Part shown: positions 36,113 to 45,920 of the stretch, piece after piece | Layout of the letters: each line of letters starts with the position of its first letter | Position numbering within the stretch: position 1 is the stretch's first letter | Assembly (NCBI RefSeq): GCF_002086735.1 | Contig: NZ_MVIJ01000011.1 | Span: 1 to 64,000, forward strand | Source of the DNA: Mycobacterium scrofulaceum | Lineage (GTDB): Bacteria; Actinomycetota; Actinomycetes; Mycobacteriales; Mycobacteriaceae | Reading direction: 5' to 3' | DNA length: 64,000 nucleotides | Translations under genes and position numbers: made by a program | The notes under the pieces: generated by a model | Databases searched by the model: none | Told to the model about the DNA's origin: nothing | Seen by the model: the letters and a program-made list of their open reading frames with translations, nothing else

Positions 36113-36385
36113 CTACCTACCCCGGGCGTGATCCCGGATGGCGGCTTGCACCGCGGTGAACCGGGACTGGGCCCGCTCGTCGGCCGCCCGCTGTTCGGCG
36201 GCCGTGACGACGATCGCGTCGGGACCGGGGAACACGGTCGCCTCCTCGCCGGTGGCCAGCCACCGAACGTGGTAGGGCGGTTCACCCTCCGGCGAACCCA
36301 CCGACGTGATGAGCCCGCGCAGGTCCGGACGCCCGATCGTCGCGCTCTTGATGACCAGCCAGTCCCCCGCGTGGGCGTTCACCAT
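36113..36385 (-). CDS. DUF1918 protein (Rv0569-like)
   Basis: A 90-residue protein of the DUF1918 family, close to M. tuberculosis Rv0569, which belongs to the DosR regulon. Shared blocks are GDWLVIKSATIGRPDLRGLI, PPYHVRWLATGEEATVFPGP and DAIVVTAAEQRAADERAQ. The fold is a small SH3-like barrel; DNA binding has been suggested for Rv0569, but the function is open. ATG 36385 has GAAGGGA upstream. It lies 40 bases downstream of a nitroreductase gene and is probably cotranscribed with it. Confidence 0.88.
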   Translation of the reverse strand: MVNAHAGDWLVIKSATIGRPDLRGLITSVGSPEGEPPYHVRWLATGEEATVFPGPDAIVVTAAEQRAADERAQSRFTAVQAAIRDHARGR

Positions 36386-36425
36386 CGTATCCCTTCGAAG
36401 ATATTGCGGCACAATGTCTTTCGCC

Positions 36426-37412
36426 CTAGGGACGCAGCTCCAGTACGTCACGGACGGGCCGGCGCGGGGTCGGCTCCGGACCGCCCCTGCCCGCGGGCGC
36501 GGTGCCCACCCGGATCAACACCTGCGGTACCGCCTGTGCGTCGGCGATGAGACCGGAGATCATGTCGCGACCGGCCGGCAGCTCCGTCACGTGTGTCACC
36601 GTGCAGGTCGCCAGCCCGGCCATGGTGCACTCCAGCAGAATCGCCGAAAGCGCCCGGCCGCACCGAAACGCGTCCGCGCGGGTGTCCCCCGGCGTCGACA
36701 GGACGAGCACCTCGGCCTGGTCGGTCAGACCCGCGGAACCCGCCCGGGCGTGTTCGTCGGCGGGAAATCGTCGGTTCACCCCGACGGCGCGCGCCTGCGC
36801 CTCATTCGCCAGCGCGGCTTCCGGGATGCCGTCGTCGTGCCTGCTCGGTGCCGTCCACCAACGCAATTCGTGTTCGTAGAGGTCGTCGTAGCGGCGCAAC
36901 GCCTCGGTGAGGCGGGCGGCCTCCACCAGGCGGGGCCGGGCGTCGTCGGCCAGCACGTCGAGTCGTGCGACGTCGTCGTCGAACGCGCTGCGCAACACCG
37001 GCTCGAAGGAAGACCACCCCCTGGGCGCGCCGAACGGGCGCCGGTCGGTCCTGCGACGCAGGATCGCCGCGGCGCGGTCGCGCCGGGCGACGGCGACGTA
37101 GTCGGCCGGAACGAAATCGATCGAGGCCAGGTGGTCGAGGTTGTTGGGGTTGGGGAACTCGTCGACGCCGCTGTCCCATCCGTCGGCGGCCATCGCGACC
37201 CGGAAATGATCGAGCACGGCGCCGCAGCTGATGATCGACTCGCGGCCCGAGCTGTCGGCGGAGGACACCATGCGGTCCGGGTCGGCGAACAGGTCGACCG
37301 TCGGGCCCCCGGCGACCCAGCGCCACGGTTGGCTGTTGTGCAGCGACGGGGCACGGCAGGCGAGTTCCACCGCCCGGGTGAGCACTTTGGTGTCGACCAT
37401 CGTCGGGGTCAT
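36426..37412 (-). CDS. Acg-type nitroreductase-fold protein, copy 2
   Basis: A 328-residue Acg-family protein, among the four copies the closest in pattern to Rv2032 (Acg). It shows CRAPSLHNSQPWRWVAGG, SSGRESIISCGAVLDHFRVAMAA, FPNPNNLDHLASIDFVPADY and LATCTVTHVTELPAGRD. The C-terminus is RRPVRDVLELRP. ATG 37412 is chosen; a second in-frame ATG is at 37400. It starts 55 bases from a perfect DosR core that it shares with the divergent acyl-CoA ligase operon. Confidence 0.88.
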   Translation of the reverse strand: MTPTMVDTKVLTRAVELACRAPSLHNSQPWRWVAGGPTVDLFADPDRMVSSADSSGRESIISCGAVLDHFRVAMAADGWDSGVDEFPNPNNLDHLASIDFVPADYVAVARRDRAAAILRRRTDRRPFGAPRGWSSFEPVLRSAFDDDVARLDVLADDARPRLVEAARLTEALRRYDDLYEHELRWWTAPSRHDDGIPEAALANEAQARAVGVNRRFPADEHARAGSAGLTDQAEVLVLSTPGDTRADAFRCGRALSAILLECTMAGLATCTVTHVTELPAGRDMISGLIADAQAVPQVLIRVGTAPAGRGGPEPTPRRPVRDVLELRP

Positions 37413-37466
37413 TGCTCGTCGCCTCTCCTGTCTTACTTGGACCCTCTGGCATGCGCGCACCCCGCG

Positions 37467-37486
37467 CCAGGGTCCTTGGTCCCCAG
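37467..37486. promoter_or_regulatory. DosR box between divergent nitroreductase and ligase operons
   Basis: The core GGGTCCTTGGTCCC (37470-37483) fits GGGNC-N4-GNCCC exactly. It lies 55 bases from the nitroreductase start and 113 from the ligase start. A weaker copy at 37526-37539 (ATGACCTTTGTCTC), 60 bases before the ligase, may serve the other side. Confidence 0.85.
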
Positions 37487-37525
37487 CGTGGCGTCGTTGG
37501 GCCCGACGCGTGACCGGCGCGACTG

Positions 37526-37539
37526 ATGACCTTTGTCTC
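37526..37539 (+). promoter_or_regulatory. Weak second DosR-like site upstream of ligase
   Basis: ATGACCTTTGTCTC keeps the key C and G and part of both outer triplets. Its distance to ATG 37599 (60 bases) suits activation of the plus-strand operon. Low confidence on its own. Confidence 0.4.
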
Positions 37540-37598
37540 TATTGCGGCATCGTCGCGCGGCAAACGATGAAGACGACCCCGCCGACCGAGGATCCCCC

Positions 37599-39401
37599 AT
37601 GGATGTCATCCACAAGACGGCCGCCGACTTGCGAGTCCGGCCCAACCTGACGGACTACGAACGCGAGCGCGCCCGGTTCCACTGGTCCGATGTGCCGAAT
37701 CCGTGCGAGGGCATGGGGCGCGGCCTGTGCAACATCGCCTACGCGGCCGTCGACCGTCACAGCACCGGACCGGACGCGACGCGCACGGCGCTGCGATTCG
37801 TCACCGATGCGCCCTGGGACGGCGCGATGACCACCCGGGACCTCAGTTACGCCGAGCTCGGGCGGCTGTCCAGACGGTTCTCCAACGCGCTGCTGTCGCT
37901 GGGCATCAACAAGGGCAACCGCGTGTTCACCCTGATGGGCCGGGCACCCGAGCTGTATATCGCGATGCTGGGCGCGCTGCGCAACGGCAGCGTCGTCTCG
38001 CCGCTGTTCTCGGCGTTCGGGCCCGAGCCGATCGCCACCCGGGTCAACATCGGCCAAGCCGACGTGCTGGTCACCACCCGGGCGATCTACCAGCGCAAGG
38101 TCGCCAAGATCCGCGATCGGCTGCCCTCGGTGCGGCACGTCTTCGTCGTCGACGACGGCCAGGCCGGCGGCGCCCCGCCGGACACGCTCGACTTCTGGCA
38201 ATGGGTGAACGCGTCCGACGAGGACGCGCCGATCGAGCCCACCACCGCCGACGACCCGGCCCTGCTGCACTTCACCAGCGGCACCACGGGTACCCCCAAA
38301 GGCGCCATCCACGTACACGGCGCCGTCATGATGCATTACGTCACCGGCCTGTACGCGCTGGACCTTCACCGCAACGACATCTATTGGTGCACAGCCGATC
38401 CCGGCTGGGTGACCGGCACGTCCTACGGCATCATCAGCCCGCTGCTGCACGGGGTCACCTGCATCGCCGACGAGGCGGACTTCGACGCCGAACGGTGGTA
38501 TCGCATCCTGCAGGACCAGGGCGTGTCGGTGTGGTACACCGCGCCGACCGCCATCCGGATGCTCATCAAGGCGGGACCGGAACTGCCCGCGCAGTACCAC
38601 TTCGACCGGCTGCGCTTCATCGCCAGCGTGGGTGAGCCGCTCAACCCGGAGGCGGTCTGGTGGGGAAAACGGGTGCTGGGCTTGCCGATTCACGACAACT
38701 GGTGGCAGACGGAAACGGGCGGCATCATGATCGCCAACACGCCGGCGTTCGACATCAAGCCGGGCTCGATGGGCCGCCCGTTGCCCGGCGTGGACGCGTT
38801 CGTCGTGCGCCGCGCCGACGACGACGGGCCCGTCGAGGTCATCGAGGAACCCGGTGTCGAGGGCGAGCTCGCGCTCAAGCCGGGCTGGCCGTCGATGTTC
38901 CGCGGTTACCTGAACGCCGAAGAGCGCTACCGGAAGTCCTTCGCGGACGGCCTGTACCTGACCGGCGATCTGGCGAAGAAGGACGCCGACGGATACTTCT
39001 GGTTCGTCGGCCGCAAGGACGACGTGATCAAGTCCGCGGGGCACCTGATCGGGCCGTTCGAAGTGGAAAGCGCCCTGACCGATCATCCGGCCGTCGCCGA
39101 GGCGGCCGTCATCGGCATCCCCGACCCGACGGTCGGCGAGATGGTCAAGGCCTTCGTCACCCTCAAGAACGGAGTCGTGGCCGACGAGGACCTGCGGCTG
39201 CAACTGCTGGGCCACGCGCGCAAACGCCTCGGGGCCACGGTGGCGCCCAAGGAGATCGAGTTCGTCGACTCGTTGCCGCACACCAGCAGCGGCAAGATCA
39301 TGCGGCGCCTGCTGAAGGCCCGCGAACTCGGCCTGCCCGAGGGTGACACCTCCACGATCGAGCAGCATCCGGTCCAGCACGCGGAGGGGGTGCCGTCGTG
39401 A
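37599..39401 (+). CDS. AMP-forming acyl-CoA synthetase (acetyl-CoA synthetase-like)
   Basis: A 600-residue ANL-superfamily ligase. It carries the P-loop [10 protein letters not shown], the NWWQTETGG adenylate motif, [10 protein letters not shown], and the C-terminal Lys in [11 protein letters not shown] used for acyl-adenylate formation. W-rich pocket residues (GWVTGTSYG) and the length resemble short-chain acyl-CoA synthetases such as Acs. ATG 37599 has GAGGA upstream. It is the first gene of an operon with E1alpha, E1beta, E2, ACP and a nitroreductase. It may activate acetate or another small acid onto CoA or the nearby ACP. Confidence 0.85.
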   Translation: MDVIHKTAADLRVRPNLTDYERERARFHWSDVPNPCEGMGRGLCNIAYAAVDRHSTGPDATRTALRFVTDAPWDGAMTTRDLSYAELGRLSRRFSNALLSLGINKGNRVFTLMGRAPELYIAMLGALRNGSVVSPLFSAFGPEPIATRVNIGQADVLVTTRAIYQRKVAKIRDRLPSVRHVFVVDDGQAGGAPPDTLDFWQWVNASDEDAPIEPTTADDPALLHFTSGTTGTPKGAIHVHGAVMMHYVTGLYALDLHRNDIYWCTADPGWVTGTSYGIISPLLHGVTCIADEADFDAERWYRILQDQGVSVWYTAPTAIRMLIKAGPELPAQYHFDRLRFIASVGEPLNPEAVWWGKRVLGLPIHDNWWQTETGGIMIANTPAFDIKPGSMGRPLPGVDAFVVRRADDDGPVEVIEEPGVEGELALKPGWPSMFRGYLNAEERYRKSFADGLYLTGDLAKKDADGYFWFVGRKDDVIKSAGHLIGPFEVESALTDHPAVAEAAVIGIPDPTVGEMVKAFVTLKNGVVADEDLRLQLLGHARKRLGATVAPKEIEFVDSLPHTSSGKIMRRLLKARELGLPEGDTSTIEQHPVQHAEGVPS

Positions 39402-39422
39402 GTCGCGCCGGCGACGATGCAG

Positions 39423-39436
39423 TGGGGGCGCCCCCA
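39423..39436. repeat. Perfect 14-bp palindrome in operon gap
   Basis: TGGGGGCGCCCCCA lies in the 82-base gap between the ligase and E1alpha genes. The following GC-rich stretch up to 39483 looks like a recurrent mycobacterial 5' leader. Function unknown; it may be a weak terminator or a processing site. Confidence 0.4.
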
Positions 39437-39483
39437 GCCGCGCAGCGGCGAGGGGGACGAAGCGATGAGCAGGAGTGGCGCCG

Positions 39484-40461
39484 ATGACAACCGTGAAGCT
39501 GGCCCACGAGCTGCTCTCCGACATGGTCCGGGTGCGGCGCATGGAGGAAAAATGCGCGGAGCTCTACAGCGCGGCCAAGATTCGCGGCTTCCTGCACCTC
39601 TACGTCGGCGAGGAGGCCGTGGCGGCCGGATCGCTGCGCGCGCTGGCCGACGACGACGCGGTGGTCGCGACGTACCGCGAGCACGCGCACGCGCTGCTGC
39701 GCGGCATCCCGATGACCTCGATCATGGCCGAGATGTTCGGCAAGCAGGAGGGCTGCTCGCGCGGCCGCGGCGGTTCCATGCACCTGTTCGACGCGGCGAA
39801 GCGGTTTTACGGGGGCAACGCGATCGTCGCCGGCGGGTTGCCGCTCGCGGTGGGCATCGCCCTGGCCGACGCCCAACTGCAGCAGAAGCGGGTGACCGCG
39901 TGCTATTTCGGCGACGGCGCGGTGGCCGAGGGCGCCTTCCACGAGTCGCTGAACATGGCGGCGCTGTGGAACCTGCCGGTGCTGTTCTGTTGCGAGAACA
40001 ACCTTTACGCGATGGGCACCGCGCTGGACCGGGCCCAGTCGCAGACCGACCTCACCGTCAAGGCCGCGGCCTACCGGGTGCCCACGCGGGCCGTCGACGG
40101 CATGGACGTCGAAGCGTGCCACGCGGCCGCGCAAGAGGGTGTCGACCACGTCCGCGACACCGGCGGGCCGTTCTTCATCGAATTCCGCACCTACCGGTTC
40201 CGGGCCCATTCGATGTTCGACCCCGAGCTGTATCGGGACAAGGACGAGGTGCAGCGGTGGCGCGAGCGCGACCCGATCCAGGCGTTCACCGAGAAGTGCC
40301 TGGGCGACGGCACGCTGTCGGACGCCGACGTGCGTGAGATCGAAGACGCGGCCGCCGCCGAGATCGAGGCGGCGGTGGCGTTCGCCGAGGCCGGAACGTG
40401 GGAGGACGTGGCGGATCTCGAGCGCGACGTGCTGACCCCGGGAGCGGAGGCGACGCGATGA
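39484..40461 (+). CDS. 2-oxoacid (pyruvate/acetoin-type) dehydrogenase E1 alpha
   Basis: A 325-residue TPP enzyme subunit. The family start [12 protein letters not shown] and the [10 protein letters not shown] segment are those of pyruvate/acetoin dehydrogenase alpha chains. The TPP-magnesium motif runs from [10 protein letters not shown] at 143 to ENN at 173, and the phosphorylation-loop region [12 protein letters not shown] is present. It decarboxylates a 2-oxoacid and reductively acylates lipoyl-E2. ATG 39484 has AGGAG upstream. It overlaps E1beta by four bases. M. tuberculosis uses a fused AceE for pyruvate, so this is a separate complex. Confidence 0.9.
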   Translation: MTTVKLAHELLSDMVRVRRMEEKCAELYSAAKIRGFLHLYVGEEAVAAGSLRALADDDAVVATYREHAHALLRGIPMTSIMAEMFGKQEGCSRGRGGSMHLFDAAKRFYGGNAIVAGGLPLAVGIALADAQLQQKRVTACYFGDGAVAEGAFHESLNMAALWNLPVLFCCENNLYAMGTALDRAQSQTDLTVKAAAYRVPTRAVDGMDVEACHAAAQEGVDHVRDTGGPFFIEFRTYRFRAHSMFDPELYRDKDEVQRWRERDPIQAFTEKCLGDGTLSDADVREIEDAAAAEIEAAVAFAEAGTWEDVADLERDVLTPGAEATR

Positions 40462-41444
40462 AGACGACGAAGACCAGTTACCGGACCGCCGTGCACGACG
40501 CCCTGCGCGACGCCCTGCGCGACGACCCGCGGGTGGTGCTGATGGGTGAGGACGTCGGGCGGTACGGGGGCACCTACGCCGCGTCCAAGGGCCTGCTGGA
40601 AGACTTCGGCCCCGACCGCGTGCGGGACACACCGCTTTCGGAGTTGGGCTTCGTCGGCATCGGGATCGGCGCGGCGCTGAACGGCTTACGCCCGATCGTG
40701 GAAGTCATGACGGTCAACTTCAGCCTGCTGGCGCTCGACCAGATCGTCAATACCGCTGCCGCCCTGCGCCACATGTCCGGCGGACAGTTCTCCGTGCCGA
40801 TCGTCGTCCGGATGGCGACGGGCGCCGGACGCCAGCTCGCCGCCCAGCACTCCCACAGCCTCGAGCCGTGGTACGCCCACATCCCGGGCATCAAGGTGCT
40901 GGCCCCGGCCACCGTCGAGGACGCCTACGGCATGCTCGGCCCGGCCCTGGCCGACCCGGACCCGGTGGTGATCTTCGAGCACGTCCAGCTGTACAACACC
41001 TCGACGGATGTCGGCGTTCTGGCCCCGACGGACATCTCGCGGGCGGCGGTCCGGCGCACCGGCGCCGACGTTTCCCTGATCACCTACGGCGGCAGCCTGC
41101 CCAAGACGCTGGACGCCGCCAACGAGCTCTCGCTCTCCGGGATCGACTGCGAGGTCATCGATTTGCGGGTGCTGCGCCCGCTCGACGACGACACCATCCT
41201 GGACTCCGTCCGCAAGACGCATCGGGCGGTGCTCATCGACGAGGCATGGCGCACCGGCAGCCTGGCCGCGGAAGTCACCGCGCGCGTGATGGAGGGCGCC
41301 TTCTACGACCTCGACGCGCCGGTGGCCCGGGTGTGCAGCGCCGAGGTGCCGATGCCCTACGCCAAGCACCTCGAAGAGGCCGCCCTGCCCCAGACCCCCA
41401 AGATCGTCGCCGCCGTGCAAGACCTGTTCGGGGAGCGGCCGTGA
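40458..41444 (+). CDS. 2-oxoacid dehydrogenase E1 beta
   Basis: A 328-residue transketolase-like beta chain. It contains [58 protein letters not shown] and the C-terminal [15 protein letters not shown]. It forms the alpha2beta2 E1 with the preceding gene. ATG 40458 overlaps the E1alpha stop as ATGA, and its own stop overlaps the GTG of E2 as GTGA, so the three subunits are translationally coupled. Confidence 0.92.
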   Translation: MKTTKTSYRTAVHDALRDALRDDPRVVLMGEDVGRYGGTYAASKGLLEDFGPDRVRDTPLSELGFVGIGIGAALNGLRPIVEVMTVNFSLLALDQIVNTAAALRHMSGGQFSVPIVVRMATGAGRQLAAQHSHSLEPWYAHIPGIKVLAPATVEDAYGMLGPALADPDPVVIFEHVQLYNTSTDVGVLAPTDISRAAVRRTGADVSLITYGGSLPKTLDAANELSLSGIDCEVIDLRVLRPLDDDTILDSVRKTHRAVLIDEAWRTGSLAAEVTARVMEGAFYDLDAPVARVCSAEVPMPYAKHLEEAALPQTPKIVAAVQDLFGERP

Positions 41445-42670
41445 TCGAATTCAAGATGCCCTCGCTCGGCTCCGACATGGATGAAGGCACCCTGAACGAG
41501 TGGCTGGTCAAGCCCGGGGACAAAATCACCCGCGGCCAGGTCGTGGCGATCGTCGAGACCACCAAGGCGGCGGTCGAAGTCGAATGCTGGCAGGAGGGCA
41601 TCGTCGACGAGCTCGTCGTCCCCATCGGTGAAACCGTCCAGGTGGGAACGACATTGGCGACGCTCACGGCGCCCGGCGAGCAGGCGGAGAAGCGGCCCAA
41701 GCCCCGGCCGGCCTCGAAGGCGGCCACCGAGCCGGCGGCCGCGCCGGCGCCGCCCCGGCCGACGACCCCGCAGGCCCCCGGCGCTCCCCCGGCCACACCC
41801 GGCCGGCGCCGCTGGGTGTCCCCCGCCGCGCGGCGGTTGGCGACGTCGCTGGGCATCGACATCGACGGGGTGACGGGCACCGGCCCGCAGGGTGCGGTCA
41901 CCATCAACGACGTCGAGCACGCCGCGAGCAGATTGGTGGCCAAGCCCGCCGCGCCCAAGCCCGCCGCCCAGCCGGGAACCAAGCCGACGGCGGCCGACCG
42001 CGCGCAGCAGATGCGAAAGTCGATCGCGGCGGCGATGAGCCGGTCCAAGCGCGAGATCCCGCACTACTACCTCGCCGAAGAGATCATGCTGCAGAAGTCG
42101 CTGTCATGGCTGACGACGCGGAACGCCCAACGATCCATCGACGAACGCGTCCTGCCGGCCGTCCTGCTGTTGAAGGCCGTCGGCCTCGCCGCGCAGCGGT
42201 TCGGTGAATTCAACGGATTTTGGCGCGAAGACGGGTTCGAGCCGGCGAACGGCGTTCACGTCGGCGTCGGGATCTCGCTGCGCGGCGGCGGGCTCGTCGC
42301 GCCGGCCATCCACGACGTGCCGGAGAAGAAGCTGGACGAATTGATGAACGACCTCACCGATCTGGTGGCGCGGGCGCGGTCGTTCTCGCTGCGCAGCTCG
42401 GAGATGTCGGACCCGACCATCACGGTCACCAACCTCGGCGACCAGGGCGTCGACGCGGTCTTCGGCGTCATCTACCCGCCGCAGGTCGCGATCGTCGGTT
42501 TCGGCCAGCCGGCCGAACGGGTCTGCGTCATCGACGGCGGGATCCGCGTCGTCACCACGGTCCAGGCCACGCTCGCCGCCGACCACCGCGCCAGTGACGG
42601 GCACCGGGGCGCGCTCTTCCTCGCCGCGATCAACGAGCTGCTCCAGCAGCCCGACCTCCTAGAAAAGTGA
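41441..42670 (+). CDS. Dihydrolipoamide acyltransferase E2
   Basis: A 409-residue E2 with one lipoyl domain (Lys42 in [11 protein letters not shown]), a long Ala/Pro linker (about 80-125), a peripheral-subunit-binding domain ([20 protein letters not shown]) and a C-terminal acyltransferase core ending with [18 protein letters not shown] (HxxxDG). GTG 41441 overlaps the E1beta stop. The binding domain implies that an E3 lipoamide dehydrogenase docks, but no E3 gene lies in the window; the cellular Lpd would have to serve. The acyl group moved is unknown. Confidence 0.9.
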   Translation: MIEFKMPSLGSDMDEGTLNEWLVKPGDKITRGQVVAIVETTKAAVEVECWQEGIVDELVVPIGETVQVGTTLATLTAPGEQAEKRPKPRPASKAATEPAAAPAPPRPTTPQAPGAPPATPGRRRWVSPAARRLATSLGIDIDGVTGTGPQGAVTINDVEHAASRLVAKPAAPKPAAQPGTKPTAADRAQQMRKSIAAAMSRSKREIPHYYLAEEIMLQKSLSWLTTRNAQRSIDERVLPAVLLLKAVGLAAQRFGEFNGFWREDGFEPANGVHVGVGISLRGGGLVAPAIHDVPEKKLDELMNDLTDLVARARSFSLRSSEMSDPTITVTNLGDQGVDAVFGVIYPPQVAIVGFGQPAERVCVIDGGIRVVTTVQATLAADHRASDGHRGALFLAAINELLQQPDLLEK

Positions 42671-42676
42671 TGCGCA

Positions 42677-42928
42677 ATGACCAATGAAGACACTCGCGCC
42701 GTGGTGCTGTCGGTGCTGACGAGCATTGCCCCGGAAGTCGACCCCGACGACATCGCCGACGACGTGCTGCTGCGCGACCAGGTCGACCTCGATTCCATGG
42801 ACTGGCTGAGCTTTTTGCGCGGGATACACAAGCGGCTGCACGTGGACATCCCCGAATCGGATTACGCGTCGCTGCGGACGCTGGCCGACGTGGTCAACTA
42901 CGTGCAGACCAACGCGTCCACGGTATAA
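42677..42928 (+). CDS. Discrete acyl carrier protein
   Basis: An 83-residue acidic protein of ACP fold. The phosphopantetheine site is Ser40 in DQVDLDSMDWLSFL. ATG 42677 is six bases after the E2 stop, so it is cotranscribed with the dehydrogenase. A free ACP coupled to an E1/E2 complex is unusual. It may receive an acyl group from the ligase or from the acyl-CoA made by E2, and could feed the FabH-like pair at 16992-18987. That link is inference. Confidence 0.85.
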   Translation: MTNEDTRAVVLSVLTSIAPEVDPDDIADDVLLRDQVDLDSMDWLSFLRGIHKRLHVDIPESDYASLRTLADVVNYVQTNASTV

Positions 42929-42988
42929 GCGGCGCGGGGCAAGGGGCGCACCGTTTTTCGGCCGCGCACTGAAACAGGGGGTTTTACC

Positions 42989-43966
42989 ATGGCAGGGACG
43001 CCGGACAACGACGTGCTGAAAAAGGCGGTGCTGCTCGCTTGCCGCGCACCCTCGGTGCACAACAGTCAGCCCTGGCGCTGGGTGGCCGAGGGTGGCACCC
43101 TGCGCCTGTTCGTCGACCGGAACCGGGCGATACGGGCCACCGACCATTCCGGCCGGGAAGTGATCCTGTCCTGCGGCGCCGTCCTGAACCACCTGTGCAT
43201 CGCGATGACCGCCGCGGGCTGGGATCCGAAAGTGGTGCGGTTTCCGGACCCCGGGGACCCCGACCAGCTGGCCTCGGTGACCTTCAGCACCTCAGAACAC
43301 GTCACCGAGGCCCAGCACCGCCGCGCCGAGGCGATCCTGCAGCGCCGCACCGACCGGCTGCCGTTGGGCCGCCCCACCTACTGGGACCTGTTCGAACCGA
43401 CGTTGCGCGACACCTTCGACGACGCCCAGGTCGCCCTGGACGTGCTGGCCGACGACGTGCGGCCCGTGTTGGTGGAGGCGTCACAACTCACCGAGGAGCT
43501 GCGCCGCGACGACTCCTACTATCACGCCGAACTCGATTGGTGGACTTCGTCTTTCGTGCTGGCCGAGGGGATGCCGCCGAGCGCGCTGGCCTCCGACAGG
43601 GAGAGCTGGCGGGTGGACGTGGCCCGCAGCTTCCCGGTCAGGAGCCACGCGGACCGGCGCGGCGAGGTCAAGGTCGACTGGGCGAAAATCCTTGTGCTGT
43701 CGACGCCCGACGACGCCAGGGCGGACGTGTTGCGGTGCGGCGAGGTGTTGTCGACGGTGTTGCTCGAATCCACGGTGGCCGGGATGGCGACCTGTCCGCT
43801 CACCCATCTGATCGAACTCGAGGAGAGCCGTGAGATCGTGCGCGAGCTGATCGGCCGGCGCGGCGAGCCGCAAGTGTTGGTGCGCGTGGGGATCGCCCCG
43901 CCGCTGGAACACCTGCCGGCGGCAACACCACGACGCCCGTTGGGCGATGTGCTGACGATCCGCTAG
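42989..43966 (+). CDS. Acg-type nitroreductase-fold protein, copy 3
   Basis: A 325-residue Acg-family protein with CRAPSVHNSQPWRWVAEGG, ATDHSGREVILSCGAVLNH, ILQRRTDRLPLGRP, YHAELDWWTSSF and ATCPLTHLIELEESRE. The C-terminus is RRPLGDVLTIR. ATG 42989 has an AGGGGG upstream. It closes the ligase/E1/E2/ACP operon, 60 bases after the ACP gene. It could provide a flavin redox step for that pathway, but the family has no settled reaction. Confidence 0.87.
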   Translation: MAGTPDNDVLKKAVLLACRAPSVHNSQPWRWVAEGGTLRLFVDRNRAIRATDHSGREVILSCGAVLNHLCIAMTAAGWDPKVVRFPDPGDPDQLASVTFSTSEHVTEAQHRRAEAILQRRTDRLPLGRPTYWDLFEPTLRDTFDDAQVALDVLADDVRPVLVEASQLTEELRRDDSYYHAELDWWTSSFVLAEGMPPSALASDRESWRVDVARSFPVRSHADRRGEVKVDWAKILVLSTPDDARADVLRCGEVLSTVLLESTVAGMATCPLTHLIELEESREIVRELIGRRGEPQVLVRVGIAPPLEHLPAATPRRPLGDVLTIR

Positions 43967-44009
43967 CGCGACGGTGCGGTCGAGTGGTCAGACAACGTTG
44001 GTCCTCGCG

Positions 44010-44029
44010 CGCCGGGACTTTCGGCCGAC
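44010..44029 (+). promoter_or_regulatory. DosR box upstream of flavin-fold gene
   Basis: The core GGGACTTTCGGCCG (44013-44026) matches GGGNC-N4-GNCCC but for the last base. It lies 62 bases before ATG 44092. Confidence 0.75.
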
Positions 44030-44091
44030 GCCGCGCGTGGTCCTCCGCAATACCATCGAGTGTGTAGTGCCGTCGACGAAGGGGATGACTG

Positions 44092-44511
44092 ATGTCGCTG
44101 ATCGATAATGGGGTTTCCATCCTGCCGGTGACCGAATGCTGGGACCTGCTGGCGGGCGTGACACTGGGGCGCCTGGTGACCAGCGTCGGCGGTCAGCCCG
44201 AGATCTTCCCGGTCAACTACGTCGTCCAGCGCCACACCGTCCTGTTTCGCACCGCGGAGGGCACCAAGTTGGTCAGCACGGCGATCAACAACCGGGTGCT
44301 GTTCGAGGTCGACGACCACAATGTCTCCGAGGGCTGGAGCGTGATCATCAAGGGCACCGCGCGCTCCCTTCGGTCCGACGAGGAACTCGAGGAGGCCGAA
44401 CGCGCCCAGGTGCTGCCCTGGACGGCGGGCGCGGAGAAGTCGCACTACGTGCGGATCGTCCCGGAGACCGTCACGGGCCGGCGCTTCCGTTTCGGTTCAC
44501 CGGTGGACTGA
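44092..44511 (+). CDS. Pyridoxamine 5'-phosphate oxidase-fold flavoprotein (Rv3129-like)
   Basis: A 139-residue split-barrel protein of the PPOX/F420-FMN class. VNYVVQRHTVLFRTAEGTKL and FEVDDHNVSEGWSVIIKGTAR are shared with M. tuberculosis Rv3129, a DosR-regulon gene; the C-terminus is VTGRRFRFGSPVD. It would bind FMN, F420 or a related cofactor; the substrate is not known. It has its own DosR-type box. Its end overlaps that of the convergent DUF2156 gene by 15 bases. Confidence 0.87.
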   Translation: MSLIDNGVSILPVTECWDLLAGVTLGRLVTSVGGQPEIFPVNYVVQRHTVLFRTAEGTKLVSTAINNRVLFEVDDHNVSEGWSVIIKGTARSLRSDEELEEAERAQVLPWTAGAEKSHYVRIVPETVTGRRFRFGSPVD

Positions 44512-45891
44512 CCGCTGCCAGCCCGCCCGCATGCGCCGCGGGCGCGGCACGAACTCCAGGGACAGCAACACCAGCAGCGCGGCCGGAATGTGGTGGGCGC
44601 ACAACACCACGTAGCGCCGCTCGGACAACGCGTGGAACTTACGCAGGTAGCGGTAGAGGGACTCCAGCCGGATCAGTGGGTCCAGCAGGTGGATGAGCCA
44701 AAGCGCGGTCCGCTGCAGCGCCCCGGGCCGAGCGGCTTCGAAGATTTCGGGGAACGCCGCGAAGGCCAGCGAAAGGCGCTCCCCGCCAGTTCTTTCGGCG
44801 TGGGCGATCATGTCGACGGTGAGCCGCTCGTCGACGCCGTTGGGGGCGTCCGGGCGGCGGAACGGCACGTCTAGGCTGACTTCGGACCTCCCGCCGGCGG
44901 TCAGGTACCGGTGAAACGCGACCGCACGGCCGCTCCCGTCCCGCGCGATGGCCAACGCGACACCGGGAAAACGGCCCTGCAGCGCCCCGTCGAGGTTCAT
45001 GCAGAAGCCGCGGTCGGTGCGCACCGCGCGGTGCGCGGCGTACAACACCTCGGTCAGCTCGGCCAGCGTTGTGCCGCCGAGTCGTTGTTCGTCGACGATC
45101 TCGGTGGTGACTCCGCAGTTGTGCGTGCGTTGCACGGCCTGGCGCAGGTTGCGAAAGCGGCGCCCGCGCAGGGAGAAGTGGCGGATGTCGACGACGACGT
45201 CGCGGCCGATCGGCACCGACAGCATCGGCTGGCCCACGGTGTCCCTGCGCCACAACCGAAGGTGGCGCTCGCCGGCGGCCAGCACGATGATCTGCCAGCC
45301 CCGGCCGCGACACATGCGGACGAAATCGGCCACCAGCTCGTCGAATTCCGTCGCATCTCCGATCGGGTCACCGCTGACCACGGCGAACCCGAGCCGCGTG
45401 CGGAAGGCGATCGCCGCGGTGCCGCCGGTGCTGAAGTGGTAGCTCTTGGACGAGTGCATGGCGAAGGGCGCCAACGGATCCCCTCGGGTGGCGTCGACCA
45501 GCGCCCACACCCGGCCCAGCAGCTCCGGCTGCGGTCTGGCCGTGGTGGGCGACATCAGGGCGAGCCCGCTGGAGGCGATCAGGACGTTGCCCAGCACCGC
45601 CCAGGACAGGAAATGGGCGCCCAACCCGGCGGTCACCGCGGCGGCCGCGTACATCGCGTGCGCGGCGGTCACCGGGCGGCCGAGGAAGATGCCGCGCGCG
45701 ATCAGTGTGACGGCGCCCAGTAGCGCCACCGACCAGCCGAACCGGCCCGGGCCCACGCGTTCGTAGCCGAGATATTCGCGGGCGCCCAGCGCCGTCAACC
45801 AAACCAGGACGCCGAACAGCAGCAGCACGCTGACGACCCGCGCCGCCGGGACGTCGGCCCCGACCAGGACGCGTTCCCTGCCCCGCAGCAC
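44497..45891 (-). CDS. DUF2156 / phosphatidylglycerol lysyltransferase-domain membrane protein
   Basis: A protein of about 464 residues with four or so membrane helices in the first 130 residues. A C-terminal domain of the aminoacyl-phosphatidylglycerol synthase type follows (KSYHFSTGGTAAIAFRTRLG, VSGDPIGD, RHFSLRGRRFRNLRQAVQR, FGAT-like acyltransferase fold). It may modify membrane lipids with an amino acid, but no tRNA-synthetase domain is present. GTG 45891 is a tentative start; the longer frame runs into the USP. It follows the USP at 45921 by 29 bases, so it belongs to the operon under the DosR box at 47426. Confidence 0.75.
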   Translation of the reverse strand: MLRGRERVLVGADVPAARVVSVLLLFGVLVWLTALGAREYLGYERVGPGRFGWSVALLGAVTLIARGIFLGRPVTAAHAMYAAAAVTAGLGAHFLSWAVLGNVLIASSGLALMSPTTARPQPELLGRVWALVDATRGDPLAPFAMHSSKSYHFSTGGTAAIAFRTRLGFAVVSGDPIGDATEFDELVADFVRMCRGRGWQIIVLAAGERHLRLWRRDTVGQPMLSVPIGRDVVVDIRHFSLRGRRFRNLRQAVQRTHNCGVTTEIVDEQRLGGTTLAELTEVLYAAHRAVRTDRGFCMNLDGALQGRFPGVALAIARDGSGRAVAFHRYLTAGGRSEVSLDVPFRRPDAPNGVDERLTVDMIAHAERTGGERLSLAFAAFPEIFEAARPGALQRTALWLIHLLDPLIRLESLYRYLRKFHALSERRYVVLCAHHIPAALLVLLSLEFVPRPRRMRAGWQRSVHR

Positions 45892-45920
45892 GCCGGCGCT
45901 CTTCGGCTTCAGAATGGCCC

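Noticed and set aside
36113..36285. Extended N-terminus for the 79-residue protein
   Set aside because: It would overlap the DUF1918 gene by 170 bases and is low-complexity; ATG 36105 fits the operon spacing.
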